64,000 bases of DNA from Candidatus Methylophosphatis haderslevensis (GCA_016711925.1 JADJSA010000018.1:186001-250000); one strand, 5' to 3'. Shown: positions 25,310-33,955, counted from the first letter of the stretch. The notes: generated from the letters alone by a model not told the origin. A program made the numbers and translations.

Positions 25310-25764
25310 TTGGCCGGGCGGGCGGGCGGTGCGACGGGCGCGGTGCCCGGCGGCGTCTGATAGTCGATCGCCTCGACCGGCTTGATGGCCTTGACGAAGT
25401 GTTGCGTCTCGCCGAAGCAGGACGTCGGTACGCCGATGTGCTGGTCGTAGGCCAGCGCAACGCGCTTGCCCATGGTCTCGTTGATCTTTGCCGCGATGGC
25501 GGGGTCGCGCACCGAGAACTCGAACTTGTCGGTCACGGTGCCGGGCAAGCTGACCATCGCGAGTTCGCCTTCCCAGGTCTTGCAGATCCAGCCCTTGTGG
25601 GAGAACTTCTGCACGTAGCCGGCGCGCTCGCCCTGGGAATAGCTCCAGGTCAGCACGACCCAGGTGTAGCCGGCGAACAGCAGGGCGATGATCAGAAGGA
25701 ATCCGAACAGCCAGACGAGCCAGCCGGATTTGCGGCCGGCGACCGACGATGGGGCAGCACTCAT
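25306..25764 (-). CDS. Small membrane-anchored hypothetical protein
   Basis: 152 residues from ATG 25764 (GAGGA upstream). One N-terminal membrane segment (SGWLVWLFGFLLIIALLFAG) is followed by a soluble domain with KGWICKTWEGELAMVSLPG and a pair of cysteines (Cys in GWICK and in TSCFGE), then a Pro-rich tail. I recognise it only as a conserved hypothetical type. It is coupled to the MFS exporter by a stop/start overlap and follows comM at 25 bp, so the three may be co-transcribed. Confidence 0.7.
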   Translation of the reverse strand: MSAAPSSVAGRKSGWLVWLFGFLLIIALLFAGYTWVVLTWSYSQGERAGYVQKFSHKGWICKTWEGELAMVSLPGTVTDKFEFSVRDPAIAAKINETMGKRVALAYDQHIGVPTSCFGETQHFVKAIKPVEAIDYQTPPGTAPVAPPARPAN

Positions 25765-25789
25765 TGCGTCCTCGACTAGGTGATGGAAT

Positions 25790-27280
25790 TCAATTGTCGC
25801 CGAGATTGCGGCGGTAATGGATGGCCTCGGCGATGTGCGCGCTGCCGATCGTCTCGCTGGCCGCGAGATCGGCAACGGTGCGGGCGAGCTTGAGCACCCG
25901 ATGATACCCCCGTGCCGAGAGCTTGAGCCGCACCAGTGCGGCCGAGAGCAGTTTCGCGCCGCTGTCGTCCGGGGCGCACCAGCGGTCGATCTCGGCGGTC
26001 GCCAGCGCGGCGTTGGCTTTGTCCTGGCGCGCGATCTGGCGGCTGCGGGCGGCAATCACCCGGGCCTGAACGGTTGCGGTGGGTTCGCCATCGGCCGCCC
26101 CCTGCAATTCCGCCGCCGACAGGGCGGGGACGTCGAGCGTCATGTCGATGCGGTCGAGCAGCGGACCGGACAGCTTGGCCCGGTAGCGCGCCACCTGATC
26201 CGGCGTGCAGCGGCATTTCGCACTGCCCAGATAGCCGCACGGGCACGGATTCATGGCCGCGACCAACTGGAAGCGCGCCGGAAAATCCACCCGCCGCGCC
26301 GCCCGCGCAATGCTGACATGCCCGGTTTCAAGCGGTTCGCGCAGGGCTTCCAGCGTGCGCCGCTCGAATTCGGGCAACTCGTCGAGGAACAGCACGCCAT
26401 TGTGGGAAAGCGATATTTCCCCGGGGCGCGGATCGGTGCCGCCGCCTACCAGCGCGGCGGTCGACGCGGTGTGGTGCGGAGACCTGAAATTGCGCTGCAG
26501 GAATCGCTCGGGGCGGAACGTGCCGGCGATCGACTGGACGGCGGCCGCCTGCATCGCTTCGTCCGCGGTCAGCGGCGGTAGCAGACCGGGGAAACGCTGC
26601 GCGAGCATGGATTTGCCGGTGCCGGGTGGCCCCACCATCAACAGACTGTGGCCGCCGGCGGCGGCAACTTCGAGCGCCCGCTTGGCCTTGGCCTGGCCTT
26701 TCACCTCGGCAAGATCGGGGTAATGCCGCTGCGCTTCGGTGTGCGGAATCGAATGCGGCGCGATCGGCGCCTGCCCGCCCAGGTGTGCCACCGCTTCGAG
26801 CAGCGAGCGCACCGGAAGAACGGTCGCAGTGCGCACCAGCGCGGCTTCGTCGGCGCTGGCGGCGGGCAGCATCAGGGTGCGCCCTTCGCCGCTGGCGCGC
26901 CAGGTCATTGCCAGCGCGCCGCGGATCGGCCGCAGGTCGCCGGTCAGCGACAGTTCGCCGGCAAACTCGTAACCGTCGAGCCCAGGCGCATCGAGCTGGC
27001 CCGATGCGATCAACAGGCCGAGGGCGATCGGCAGGTCGAACCTGCCGGATTCCTTTGGCAGATCGGCCGGCGCCAGATTGACCGTGATGCGCCGCGCCGG
27101 GAACTCGAAGCGCGAGGTCTGGATCGCCGCCCGCACGCGGTCGCGCGCTTCCTTGACCTCGGTGTCCGGCAGACCGACCAGGGTGAAATTCGGCAGCCCG
27201 TTGGCCAGATGCACTTCGACCGTGACCTCGGGCGCGTCCATTCCGGCAAGGGCACGGCTGCGCAGAACGGCGAGTGACAT
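25790..27280 (-). CDS. comM: ComM/YifB-family Mg-chelatase-like AAA+ ATPase
   Basis: 496 residues from ATG 27280. The N-terminal ComM domain (SLAVLRSRALAGMDAPEVTV) is followed by the Walker A segment MVGPPGTGKSMLAQR, Walker B with GVLFLDELPEF, and a Cys-containing insert NPCPCGYLGSAKCRCTPDQ. ComM is a hexameric helicase that promotes branch migration during natural transformation. Length and order match the family. The reading frame continues upstream but without similarity, so 27280 is used. Confidence 0.93.
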   Translation of the reverse strand: MSLAVLRSRALAGMDAPEVTVEVHLANGLPNFTLVGLPDTEVKEARDRVRAAIQTSRFEFPARRITVNLAPADLPKESGRFDLPIALGLLIASGQLDAPGLDGYEFAGELSLTGDLRPIRGALAMTWRASGEGRTLMLPAASADEAALVRTATVLPVRSLLEAVAHLGGQAPIAPHSIPHTEAQRHYPDLAEVKGQAKAKRALEVAAAGGHSLLMVGPPGTGKSMLAQRFPGLLPPLTADEAMQAAAVQSIAGTFRPERFLQRNFRSPHHTASTAALVGGGTDPRPGEISLSHNGVLFLDELPEFERRTLEALREPLETGHVSIARAARRVDFPARFQLVAAMNPCPCGYLGSAKCRCTPDQVARYRAKLSGPLLDRIDMTLDVPALSAAELQGAADGEPTATVQARVIAARSRQIARQDKANAALATAEIDRWCAPDDSGAKLLSAALVRLKLSARGYHRVLKLARTVADLAASETIGSAHIAEAIHYRRNLGDN

Positions 27281-27340
27281 GATCGATGCCGGGGTGACGG
27301 AAGGGTGGCCGCAGTTTACCGCAAGGCTGCGCCCGTCATG

Positions 27341-27371
27341 ACAAACAAAAACGGAGCGCCGCGCGCTCCGT
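27341..27371 (-). terminator. Intrinsic terminator of the yceI/cytochrome b561 operon
   Basis: ACGGAGCGC (27351-27359) pairs with GCGCTCCGT (27363-27371). On the minus strand the hairpin is followed by TTTTGTTTGT. It lies 20 bp beyond the yceI stop. Confidence 0.85.
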
Positions 27372-27390
27372 TGCCCGGCTTGGTGGCGGG

Positions 27391-27957
27391 TCAGTCCTTG
27401 AAGGCTTCGACCGGCATGAAGATTTTGACTTCGTCGGACACGCCGGGCACGTATTTGGTCATGCCCCATTCCGAGCGCTTGATGGTGGTGCTGATGTCGG
27501 CAGCGCACAGCGACTTCTTGTTGATCGGGTGCGTACCGCAGGTGAAACCGGACAGCTTGAGGCTGACCTGCTTGGTGATGCCGAGCAGGGTCAGCGAACC
27601 TTCGGCGGCTACCGGCTTGTCGCCGTCGAAGACGAACTTGTCCGACTTGAAGGTCATGCTCGGGAACATCTCGACGTTGAAGAAATCGTCGCTCCTCATG
27701 TGGGTGTTCCACTTCTCCAGCCCCATGTCGATCGAAGCGGTGTCGATGCTGACCTCGACCGACCCCTTGCGCGCCTCGCGGTCGAGCGTGATCTTGCCGC
27801 TGGTCTTGTTGAATCGGCCATGCTGGGTGGAGAAACCGAGGTGATTGATCTCGAAGTAGGGCCAGGTGTGGGTAGGGTCGATGGTGAAGGATTCGGCGGC
27901 TGCAAAGGCCGGACCGGTCAGGGCGGCGAATATCAGGCCGAGGGCGGTTTTCTTCAT
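27391..27957 (-). CDS. YceI-family periplasmic protein
   Basis: 188 residues from ATG 27957. The signal peptide (KKTALGLIFAALTGPAFA) is followed by the lipocalin-like YceI fold: SFTIDPTHTWPYFEINHLGFS, then FNKTSGKITLD and GSLTLLGITKQVSLKL. YceI proteins bind polyisoprenoid or quinone-like molecules in the periplasm. It is the last gene of an operon with a second yceI and cytochrome b561, a common association that suggests a quinone-linked redox role. Confidence 0.9.
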   Translation of the reverse strand: MKKTALGLIFAALTGPAFAAAESFTIDPTHTWPYFEINHLGFSTQHGRFNKTSGKITLDREARKGSVEVSIDTASIDMGLEKWNTHMRSDDFFNVEMFPSMTFKSDKFVFDGDKPVAAEGSLTLLGITKQVSLKLSGFTCGTHPINKKSLCAADISTTIKRSEWGMTKYVPGVSDEVKIFMPVEAFKD

Positions 27958-27991
27958 GCGAGAGTCTCCGGGAGGGATTGCGCGGGCGTGG

Positions 27992-28549
27992 CTATTTCTT
28001 TGCGCCGGCCACGACCTTGAATTTGATCTGCACGTCATTGGCGACGGTATCGAAGTCGGCCCATACGCCCTGGCCGATGCCGAAGTCGGCGCGCTTGATG
28101 ATGAAGCTGCCGTCGAACTGGACGTTCGCGCCTTGCGCCGTCATGGCGAACGGCGCCTGTACGTCGCGCGTCTTGTCGCGGATAGTCAGCTTGCCGGCGA
28201 CTTCGAACTTGCCGCCACCGAGCGGTTTGACGCTGGTCGAGACGAAGCTTGCCTTTGGAAACTGCTTGACGTGGAACCAGTTCTTGCCCACCACTTCCTC
28301 GTTGGCCTCCGCGCTGCCGGCGTCGATGCTCGCCATGTCGATGTCGATCTGGGCGCGGCCGGCTTCGGGCTTGGCCGGGTCGAAACTCAACTGAACGGTG
28401 AACTTGCGGAATTCGCCATCGACCGGCACGCCCATCTGCCGCGAGACGAACGCGATCCGGCTTTTGTCGGCCTGCACCGCGCCGACCTCGGCCGCGGCTG
28501 CAGCGCATGGAAGCAGTGCGGCAAGAACCAGGGCGAGGGTTTTTCTCAT
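27992..28549 (-). CDS. YceI-family periplasmic protein (second copy)
   Basis: 185 residues with the signal peptide RKTLALVLAALLPCAAAAAE. The fold signature is weaker than in the downstream copy: DKSRIAFVSRQMGVPVDGEF, FPKASFVSTSVKPLGG and GKLTIRDKTRDVQAPF. It overlaps the cytochrome b561 stop by three to four bases. The two yceI copies are diverged, so this is an old duplication or independent recruitment. Confidence 0.88.
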   Translation of the reverse strand: MRKTLALVLAALLPCAAAAAEVGAVQADKSRIAFVSRQMGVPVDGEFRKFTVQLSFDPAKPEAGRAQIDIDMASIDAGSAEANEEVVGKNWFHVKQFPKASFVSTSVKPLGGGKFEVAGKLTIRDKTRDVQAPFAMTAQGANVQFDGSFIIKRADFGIGQGVWADFDTVANDVQIKFKVVAGAKK

Positions 28550-29106
28550 TGGGCGGCCCTGTTCAGGAACGGCAACATCCGGGCAAGCACGTCGTCGCGA
28601 TCGACCAGATGATGTTTGACGGCCGCGCCGACGTGGGCAATCACCAGCGCGGCCATGCCGAAGTTGAGCGCTTCATGTACCTCTGCCAGCGTCTCGCCGA
28701 GTTCCTTGTTCTTGTCCAGCAGGTCAGGCAGCGGTAGCACGCCGAACCACACGGTCTGGAAGCCCTTGGCCGAACTCATCAGCCAGCCGGTCAGCGGTAT
28801 GGCCAGGATCAGCAGGTACAGCAGATGGTGGATCGAGTGCGCGGCCAGGCGCTGCCAGCGCGGCATGTGTCCGGGCAGCGGCGGTGCCGGATGGGTTGCC
28901 CGCCAGGCCAGGCGTGCCAGCATCAACAGGAAGATCGTCACCCCGGCCCACTTGTGGTACGAGTAGAGCTTGAGCTTGGTCGGCGACAGCGGCAGCTCGT
29001 GCATGTAGAGCCCGAGCGAAAACGCGCCGAAGATACCGAGCGCGACTACCCAGTGCAGGGCTATCGCGGTACGCGTGTATCCGATTGCCCGGGAGGCCAG
29101 CGCCAT
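28546..29106 (-). CDS. cybB: Cytochrome b561 family membrane protein
   Basis: 186 residues with four membrane segments. Candidate haem ligands are His18 (TAIALHWVVA), the His in YSYHKWAGVTIF, those in AHSIHHLLYLLILAIPLTGW, and the His in VIAHVGAAVKHHLVDRDD. It passes electrons between ubiquinol and periplasmic partners. Its start overlaps the MarR stop (ATGA) and its stop overlaps the next yceI start, so these genes form one tightly coupled operon. Confidence 0.92.
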   Translation of the reverse strand: MALASRAIGYTRTAIALHWVVALGIFGAFSLGLYMHELPLSPTKLKLYSYHKWAGVTIFLLMLARLAWRATHPAPPLPGHMPRWQRLAAHSIHHLLYLLILAIPLTGWLMSSAKGFQTVWFGVLPLPDLLDKNKELGETLAEVHEALNFGMAALVIAHVGAAVKHHLVDRDDVLARMLPFLNRAAQ

Positions 29107-29609
29107 CAGGCGGCCCGGCGCGGCCGCGATCGCGCGGAACCGGTCATCTCGGCTTCCTCGAGCGTCAGTTCGTGGGCTGCCTCGAACAGCTCACGCAGGC
29201 GGCGCAGTGTCAGTTCGTTGTGCTGCAACTGGGTCTCGGTCACGGTTTCGAAGGCGGTTCCCAGGTGCGCGACATGCGACGGGAACACCCGGCGAAACAA
29301 CTTTTCACCCGCAGCGGTCAGCACCACGATCTGGCTGCGTCCGTCGTGCGGGCATTCGGTCCGGCGCACCAGCTCGCGCGATTCGAGACGATCGACAACG
29401 CCGGTCAGCGTGCCTTTGGTGATAAGTGTGCGCTCACAAAGCTCCTTGAAACTGAGGCCCTTGGTGTTGCCCAGCGTGGCGATGATGTCGAACTGTGGCG
29501 GCGTCAGGCCTGTGGTGCGGATGTGGGCGTCGGAAAACGACTCGAACGCCTGGTAGCAACGGGCGAGTTCGCGCAGGGTGCGCATGAATTTGGCGTCGGC
29601 TTGGGTCAC
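29106..29609 (-). CDS. MarR-family transcriptional regulator
   Basis: 167 residues from a GTG start at 29609 (an ATG at 29585 is an alternative). The winged helix is visible: GLTPPQFDIIATLGNTKG, LSFKELCERTLITKGTLTGV, then RLESRELVRRTECPHDGRSQ. MarR proteins respond to small aromatic or oxidative signals. It heads the b561/yceI operon and probably represses its own promoter, where paired GTAC motifs are found at 29647-29670. Confidence 0.9.
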   Translation of the reverse strand: MTQADAKFMRTLRELARCYQAFESFSDAHIRTTGLTPPQFDIIATLGNTKGLSFKELCERTLITKGTLTGVVDRLESRELVRRTECPHDGRSQIVVLTAAGEKLFRRVFPSHVAHLGTAFETVTETQLQHNELTLRRLRELFEAAHELTLEEAEMTGSARSRPRRAA

Positions 29610-29646
29610 GATGACAATCCCCGAGCAGGAATAACAGTGCGGAAAA

Positions 29647-29670
29647 GGTACGAATAGTACCGGATAGTAC
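29647..29670 (-). promoter_or_regulatory. Probable MarR operator / operon promoter
   Basis: On the plus strand CGAATAGTAC (29651-29660) is followed directly by CGGATAGTAC (29661-29670), a tandem repeat with one mismatch. GGTAC (29647-29651) and GTACC (29657-29661) form an inverted repeat. On the minus strand the TACTAT elements resemble -10 boxes. It lies 38 bp upstream of the regulator start. Confidence 0.5.
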
Positions 29671-29732
29671 GCGTTAGGACTAAGCGGGCGGGCGGAAAGT
29701 TCCCCCAGCCGCGCGAAGCCGGGACGACCGGC

Positions 29733-29993
29733 TCAGCCCTCCGGGGACGTACCGCGCTGTGCCAGTTTCGCTTCCAGCGACGCGATGCGCGCTTCGAGTT
29801 CGGCAAGCTTCTGGCGCGAGCGCGCCAGGACTTCGCGCTGGACGTCGAATTCCTCGCGGGTCACCAGATCGAGCCGGGAAAACGCGTTGGTCATCATCGC
29901 CTTGGCGTTTTTCTCCAGATCGGCGGCAGGGCTGGCGGCCAGCATCTGGGCGATCTTGCCCGAGAGATCTTCGAAGAATTTTGGATTGAGCAT
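29733..29993 (-). CDS. ubiK: Ubiquinone biosynthesis accessory factor UbiK (YqiC family)
   Basis: 86 residues. N-terminal LNPKFFEDLSGKIAQMLAAS and the conserved AFSRLDLVTREEFDVQREVL are family hallmarks; the C-terminal half is a coiled coil (KLAELEARIASLEAKLAQ). UbiK trimerises and supports the Ubi complex in aerobic ubiquinone synthesis. It is separate from the MarR operon, with 124 bp between them. Confidence 0.92.
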   Translation of the reverse strand: MLNPKFFEDLSGKIAQMLAASPAADLEKNAKAMMTNAFSRLDLVTREEFDVQREVLARSRQKLAELEARIASLEAKLAQRGTSPEG

Positions 29994-30060
29994 GGCTATC
30001 TCCGATTGGTTGTGTCGACTCTAGCACAGCCAAATGAGCTGTCCGGACAACACGACAACC

Positions 30061-30075
30061 GCACCAAAGCAGTGC
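30061..30075 (+). promoter_or_regulatory. NtrC-type enhancer site
   Basis: GCACCAAAGCAGTGC has the GCAC-N7-GTGC form of the NtrC consensus. It is centred about 115 bp upstream of the sigma-54 promoter preceding the porin, glnK and amtB genes, which is a normal enhancer distance. Confidence 0.65.
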
Positions 30076-30183
30076 GCAATATGCGATGGTCGCGCTTCAA
30101 GGTAGTGCGGCCGGCCACAGCGAAATCTTGACGCCGGTCGATGAGTTGCCATAACTAAATGAAAAAGATGTACTTTTACTGCC

Positions 30184-30198
30184 TGGCACAACTTCTGC
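30184..30198 (+). promoter_or_regulatory. Sigma-54 promoter for the porin-glnK-amtB operon
   Basis: TGGCACAACTTCTGC keeps GG and GC separated by exactly ten bases, as in the -24/-12 consensus TGGCAC-N5-TTGCA. It is about 47 bp upstream of the porin ATG. With the NtrC-like site it indicates induction under nitrogen limitation. Confidence 0.75.
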
Positions 30199-30244
30199 GT
30201 AATGCTCCTTGCGGATTTCAACTGACCTTTGAGGAGTATTTACG

Positions 30245-31093
30245 ATGCGTAGAACGACGCTGGTCGCAACGGCGATTGCGGCTGTGCTTTGCCTCCCCAA
30301 CCTCGCGCTGGCCCAAGCAGCCGCGGCGCCGGCGCCCGCCGAGCCCGTCTCGCCGCACACCTTTACCGGCAACATCGGGTTGTTCAGCCAGTACGTGTTC
30401 CGCGGCCTGGCCCAGACCAACCGGGAACCGGCCATCCAGGGCGGATTCGACTACTCGCACGCGAGCGGTCCGTACATCGGCCTGTGGGGCTCGAATATCA
30501 GCTGGTTGCGCGACAACAGTTCGTACCGGGCCGGCGGCAGCGCGGAAATCGACATCTACGGCGGCTACAAGGGCGCGGTGGGCGATTTCAGCTACGACGT
30601 GGGCGTGCTGCAGTACTGGTATCCGGGCGATGCCGCGGCCGGCTTCATCAAGGGCGACACCACGGAGCTCTACATTGCCGGCGGCTGGAAGTGGATCACG
30701 CTCAAGTATTCGAACGCAATTTCCAAGAAGGTCTTCGGCGTGCGCGATGCGCGCGGCACCGACTACTGGGATCTTTCGGCGGCGTTCCCGATCGGCGAAT
30801 CCGGCGTCACGCTGGGCGCGCACTACGGTATCCAGAAGTACAAGGGCACCGACCCCGCGCTGGTCGGCATCGGCAGCAACGACAGCGTTTATTCCTATAA
30901 CGACTGGCGCCTCAGCGTGGCCTACGACCTGGGCAAGCTCGGTCCCAAGCTGACGGGCACCGAAGTCGGCTTGATCTACACCGACACCAGCAGCGCCAGC
31001 AACATCGGCTACGGCAATGTCGCGGAAGGCGGCGTCTATCCGAAGAACATCGCCAAGGATCAGGTCACCGCGTACATCAAGCGCACGTTCTAA
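30245..31093 (+). CDS. TorF-family putative outer-membrane porin
   Basis: 282 residues with a signal peptide ending in ALAQAAA. The mature part starts with FTGNIGLFSQYVFRGLAQTN, the usual first strand of this family, and shows alternating beta strands to a C-terminal Phe (YIKRTF), as expected for a barrel inserted by Bam. GAGG lies eight bases before ATG. It precedes glnK and amtB and shares their sigma-54 promoter, so it may form the outer-membrane entry for ammonium or another nitrogen source. Confidence 0.85.
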   Translation: MRRTTLVATAIAAVLCLPNLALAQAAAAPAPAEPVSPHTFTGNIGLFSQYVFRGLAQTNREPAIQGGFDYSHASGPYIGLWGSNISWLRDNSSYRAGGSAEIDIYGGYKGAVGDFSYDVGVLQYWYPGDAAAGFIKGDTTELYIAGGWKWITLKYSNAISKKVFGVRDARGTDYWDLSAAFPIGESGVTLGAHYGIQKYKGTDPALVGIGSNDSVYSYNDWRLSVAYDLGKLGPKLTGTEVGLIYTDTSSASNIGYGNVAEGGVYPKNIAKDQVTAYIKRTF

Positions 31094-31155
31094 CCGGACT
31101 CAACCAATCGACGCCGGGCGCACTTGCCGCCCGGCTGTGTAGAGGGGAAGCACTC

Positions 31156-31494
31156 ATGAAACTGGTCACCGCCATTATCAAGCCGTTCAAGCTTGACGAA
31201 GTGCGTGAAGCGCTGTCCGCCATCGGCGTACAGGGTGTCACCGTCACCGAGGTCAAGGGCTTCGGCCGGCAGAAGGGCCATACCGAGCTTTACCGCGGAG
31301 CGGAATACGTGGTCGATTTTCTGCCCAAGGTCAAGATCGAGGCCGCCATCAAGGACGAGATGCTCGACCAGGTGATCGAGGCTGTCGAAAAATCGGCCAG
31401 CACCGGCAAGATCGGCGACGGCAAGATATTCATTTTCGACGTCGAGCAGGTCATCCGTATCCGCACCGGTGAATCCGGCGTCGACGCGCTCTAA
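31156..31494 (+). CDS. glnK: Nitrogen regulatory PII protein GlnK
   Basis: 112 residues, the standard PII length. MKLVTAIIKPFKLDEVREAL and the T-loop KGHTELYRGAEYVVDFLPK with the uridylylated Tyr51 are present, as is the C-terminal signature SASTGKIGDGKIFIFDVE. GlnK senses glutamine, 2-oxoglutarate and ATP/ADP, and plugs AmtB when ammonium is plentiful. It is the usual partner of amtB, 13 bp downstream. Confidence 0.96.
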   Translation: MKLVTAIIKPFKLDEVREALSAIGVQGVTVTEVKGFGRQKGHTELYRGAEYVVDFLPKVKIEAAIKDEMLDQVIEAVEKSASTGKIGDGKIFIFDVEQVIRIRTGESGVDAL

Positions 31495-31507
31495 AGGGGA
31501 TTTCGAC

Positions 31508-32998
31508 ATGAAGAAGTTTCTCGCAGTCCTGCTGACGGCATTGACCGTCACTTTTGCAGGCGGTGCGCTGGCCGAGGACAAACCGGCGGCGCCCGCTGCA
31601 ACCATGGCGGATGCCAAGCCCGCCGATGCCGCGCCGGCGGCGGCCGCAGTCTCCGCTGCGCCGGCAGCGGCAGCCGCAACCGCCACGCCGGTGCCCAACA
31701 AGGGCGACACCGCCTGGATGATCGTCGCCACCGCGATGGTCATCCTGATGTCCATCCCCGGCCTGGCCTTGTTCTACGGCGGCCTGGTGCGCACCAAGAA
31801 CATGCTGTCGGTGCTGATGCAGGTGTTCGCGGTGTTCTCGATGTGCAGCGTGCTGTGGGTGCTCTACGGCTACTCGGTCGCTTTCACCGAGGGTGGGGCC
31901 TTCATCGGCGGTCTGGACAAGCTGTTCCTCAAGGGCATCACAACGGATTCGGTCGCCGCCACCTTCAGCAAGGGCGTGGTGATACCGGAGTACATCTACG
32001 TGGCGTTCCAGGCGACCTTTGCGGCGATCACCCCGGCGCTGATCATCGGCGCCTTTGCCGAGCGCATGAAGTTCTCCGCGGTGCTGGTCTTCATACTGCT
32101 GTGGTTCACCTTCAGCTACCTGCCGATCGCGCACATGGTCTGGTACTGGGCCGGTCCCGATGCCTATACCGATGCCGCTGCGGGCGAGAAGGCGCTGGCG
32201 ACCGCCGGCTTCCTGTTCCAGAAGGGCGCGCTCGACTTCGCCGGCGGCACGGTGGTGCACATCAACGCAGGTATCGCCGGCCTGATGGCGGCGCTGATGA
32301 TCGGCAAGCGCGTCGGTTACGGCAAGGAATCGATGACCCCGCACAGCCTGACCATGACCATGATCGGCGCCTCGCTGCTGTGGGTGGGCTGGTTCGGCTT
32401 CAACGCCGGCTCCAACCTCGAAGCCACCGGCACCGCTGCGCTGGCCTTCGTCAATACCTACGTCGCTACAGCTGTCGCCACCCTCTCCTGGCTGTTCGCG
32501 GAATGGCTGATCAAGGGCAAACCCTCGATGCTGGGCGGCGCTTCGGGTGCGGTGGCCGGTCTGGTGGCCATCACGCCGGCGGCAGGCTTCGTCGGTCCGA
32601 TGGGTGCGATCGCCATCGGCGCCGCGGCAGGCGTGGTCTGCCTGTGGGGCGTCAATGGCCTGAAGCGGATGATCGGCGCCGACGACGCGCTCGACGTGTT
32701 CGGTGTGCACTGCGTCGGCGGCATCCTCGGCGCCATTCTCACCGGCGTGTTCGTCGCGCCCTCGCTGGGTGGCACCGGTGTCTATGACTACGTCGCCAAC
32801 AAGGTCGGCGACTTCGACATGACAGCGCAGGTCGTCAGCCAGTTGTGGGCGGTCGGCACCTCGGTGGTGTGGTCGGCGGTCGTTTCGCTGGTTTCCCTCA
32901 AACTGGTTGATATCTTCGTCGGGCTGCGGGTCGCCGAAGATGCCGAACGTGAAGGCCTCGACATCACCTCCCACGGTGAAACGGCCTACCACTACTGA
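31508..32998 (+). CDS. amtB: Ammonium transporter AmtB
   Basis: 496 residues from ATG 31508 (AAGGGGA upstream). A signal peptide (KKFLAVLLTALTVTFAGGALA) and an Ala/Pro-rich segment precede eleven predicted membrane helices. Family motifs include MVILMSIPGLALFYGGLVR, DFAGGTVVHINAGIAGLMAA with the first pore His, and DVFGVHCVGGILGAILTGVF with the second. It conducts ammonium across the inner membrane under GlnK control. A terminator follows at once. Confidence 0.96.
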   Translation: MKKFLAVLLTALTVTFAGGALAEDKPAAPAATMADAKPADAAPAAAAVSAAPAAAAATATPVPNKGDTAWMIVATAMVILMSIPGLALFYGGLVRTKNMLSVLMQVFAVFSMCSVLWVLYGYSVAFTEGGAFIGGLDKLFLKGITTDSVAATFSKGVVIPEYIYVAFQATFAAITPALIIGAFAERMKFSAVLVFILLWFTFSYLPIAHMVWYWAGPDAYTDAAAGEKALATAGFLFQKGALDFAGGTVVHINAGIAGLMAALMIGKRVGYGKESMTPHSLTMTMIGASLLWVGWFGFNAGSNLEATGTAALAFVNTYVATAVATLSWLFAEWLIKGKPSMLGGASGAVAGLVAITPAAGFVGPMGAIAIGAAAGVVCLWGVNGLKRMIGADDALDVFGVHCVGGILGAILTGVFVAPSLGGTGVYDYVANKVGDFDMTAQVVSQLWAVGTSVVWSAVVSLVSLKLVDIFVGLRVAEDAEREGLDITSHGETAYHY

Positions 32999-33022
32999 GC
33001 GTCACTCCTCCTCGAAGCAATT

Positions 33023-33049
33023 CGGGCGCCCTCGGGCGCCCGTTTTTTT
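33023..33049 (+). terminator. Intrinsic terminator after amtB
   Basis: CGGGCGCCC (33023-33031) pairs with GGGCGCCCG (33034-33042) and is followed by seven T residues (33043-33049). Confidence 0.92.
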
Positions 33050-33089
33050 GCTGCCCCGAGAGCCGCGCCGGATGGCGATCTTCAGGGTG

Positions 33090-33133
33090 GCATGCCCAGA
33101 CACCGCATGGATAATGGCTCCCAGCCCGATGCC
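33090..33133. repeat. Dispersed intergenic palindromic repeat copy
   Basis: GGCATGCCCAGA, then CACCGCATGGATAATGG and CTCCCAGCCCGATGCC. It shares the CCGCATGGATA core and outer GCATGCCC / GGGC..GC arms with other copies. It is located between amtB and lgt. Confidence 0.6.
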
Positions 33134-33175
33134 GCGGCAAAGCGCCATTCCACGCGGCCCGCAGCCCGGGCGGCT

Positions 33176-33955
33176 TCAGCGCTTGCGGTACGCCCACGCC
33201 AGCAACGCAATGCCGGCGGCCACCATCGGCAGCGACAGCCACTGCCCCATCGACAGCCCGAGCGCCAGCAGGCCGAGAAAGTCGTCCGGTTCGCGGCCGA
33301 ATTCGGCAATGAAGCGCAGCACCCCGTAACCGAGCAGAAAGGCGCCCGACAGCGCGCCACGCGGCCGCGACCGGGCGCCAAACCACCACAGCAGCGCGAA
33401 CAGCAGCAGCCCTTCGAGTGCGAACTGGTAGAGCTGCGAAGGATGGCGCGGCAGGTTGTCCACGCTCGGGAAGATCATCGCCCACGGCGCGTCGGTCACC
33501 CGGCCGACCAGTTCGGCGTTGATGAAGTTGCCCAGCCGGCCGGCGGCCAGCCCCAGCGGCACCAGCGGGGCGATGAAGTCGGTCACGTCGAGCCAGCGCC
33601 GTCCGCTGTTGCGGGCGTAGAACCAGACCGCGACCAGCACACCGAGAAAGCCGCCATGGAAACTCATGCCGCCCTGCCACACCGCGAGTATCTCCAGCGG
33701 GTTGGCGAGGTAATAGCCGGGCTTGTAGAACAGCACGTAGCCGAGCCGGCCGCCGAGAATGACGCCCAGCACGCCGTAGAACAGCAGGTCGTCGATGTCG
33801 CGCGGGATCCATCCCGACAGCACGTTGCGCCGCGCCCGCACCCGCCCCAGTGCCATGAACAGCATGAAGGCGATCAGGTACATCAGCCCGTACCAGCGGA
33901 TGGCGATCGGGCCGAGCGAAATGGCGATGGGGTCGAACTCCGGATGAACGAGCAT
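33176..33955 (-). CDS. lgt: Phosphatidylglycerol--prolipoprotein diacylglyceryl transferase
   Basis: About 259 residues from ATG 33955 (LVHPEFDPIAISLGPIAIRW); the frame is open to an ATG at 33985. Signatures are RWYGLMYLIAFMLFM, GGRLGYVLFYKPGYYL, the lgt box GGMSFHGGFLGVLVAV, and GRLGNFINAELVGRVTDAPW with the essential Asn. Seven membrane segments. It adds the diacylglyceryl group to lipobox cysteines, including those of lipoproteins in this window. Transcribed divergently from ilvD. Confidence 0.95.
   Translation of the reverse strand: MLVHPEFDPIAISLGPIAIRWYGLMYLIAFMLFMALGRVRARRNVLSGWIPRDIDDLLFYGVLGVILGGRLGYVLFYKPGYYLANPLEILAVWQGGMSFHGGFLGVLVAVWFYARNSGRRWLDVTDFIAPLVPLGLAAGRLGNFINAELVGRVTDAPWAMIFPSVDNLPRHPSQLYQFALEGLLLFALLWWFGARSRPRGALSGAFLLGYGVLRFIAEFGREPDDFLGLLALGLSMGQWLSLPMVAAGIALLAWAYRKR

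Noticed and set aside
31451..32992. Minus-strand open frame of 513 codons opposite amtB
   Set aside because: AmtB on the plus strand is unmistakable; the reverse frame is low-complexity His/Arg/Gly.
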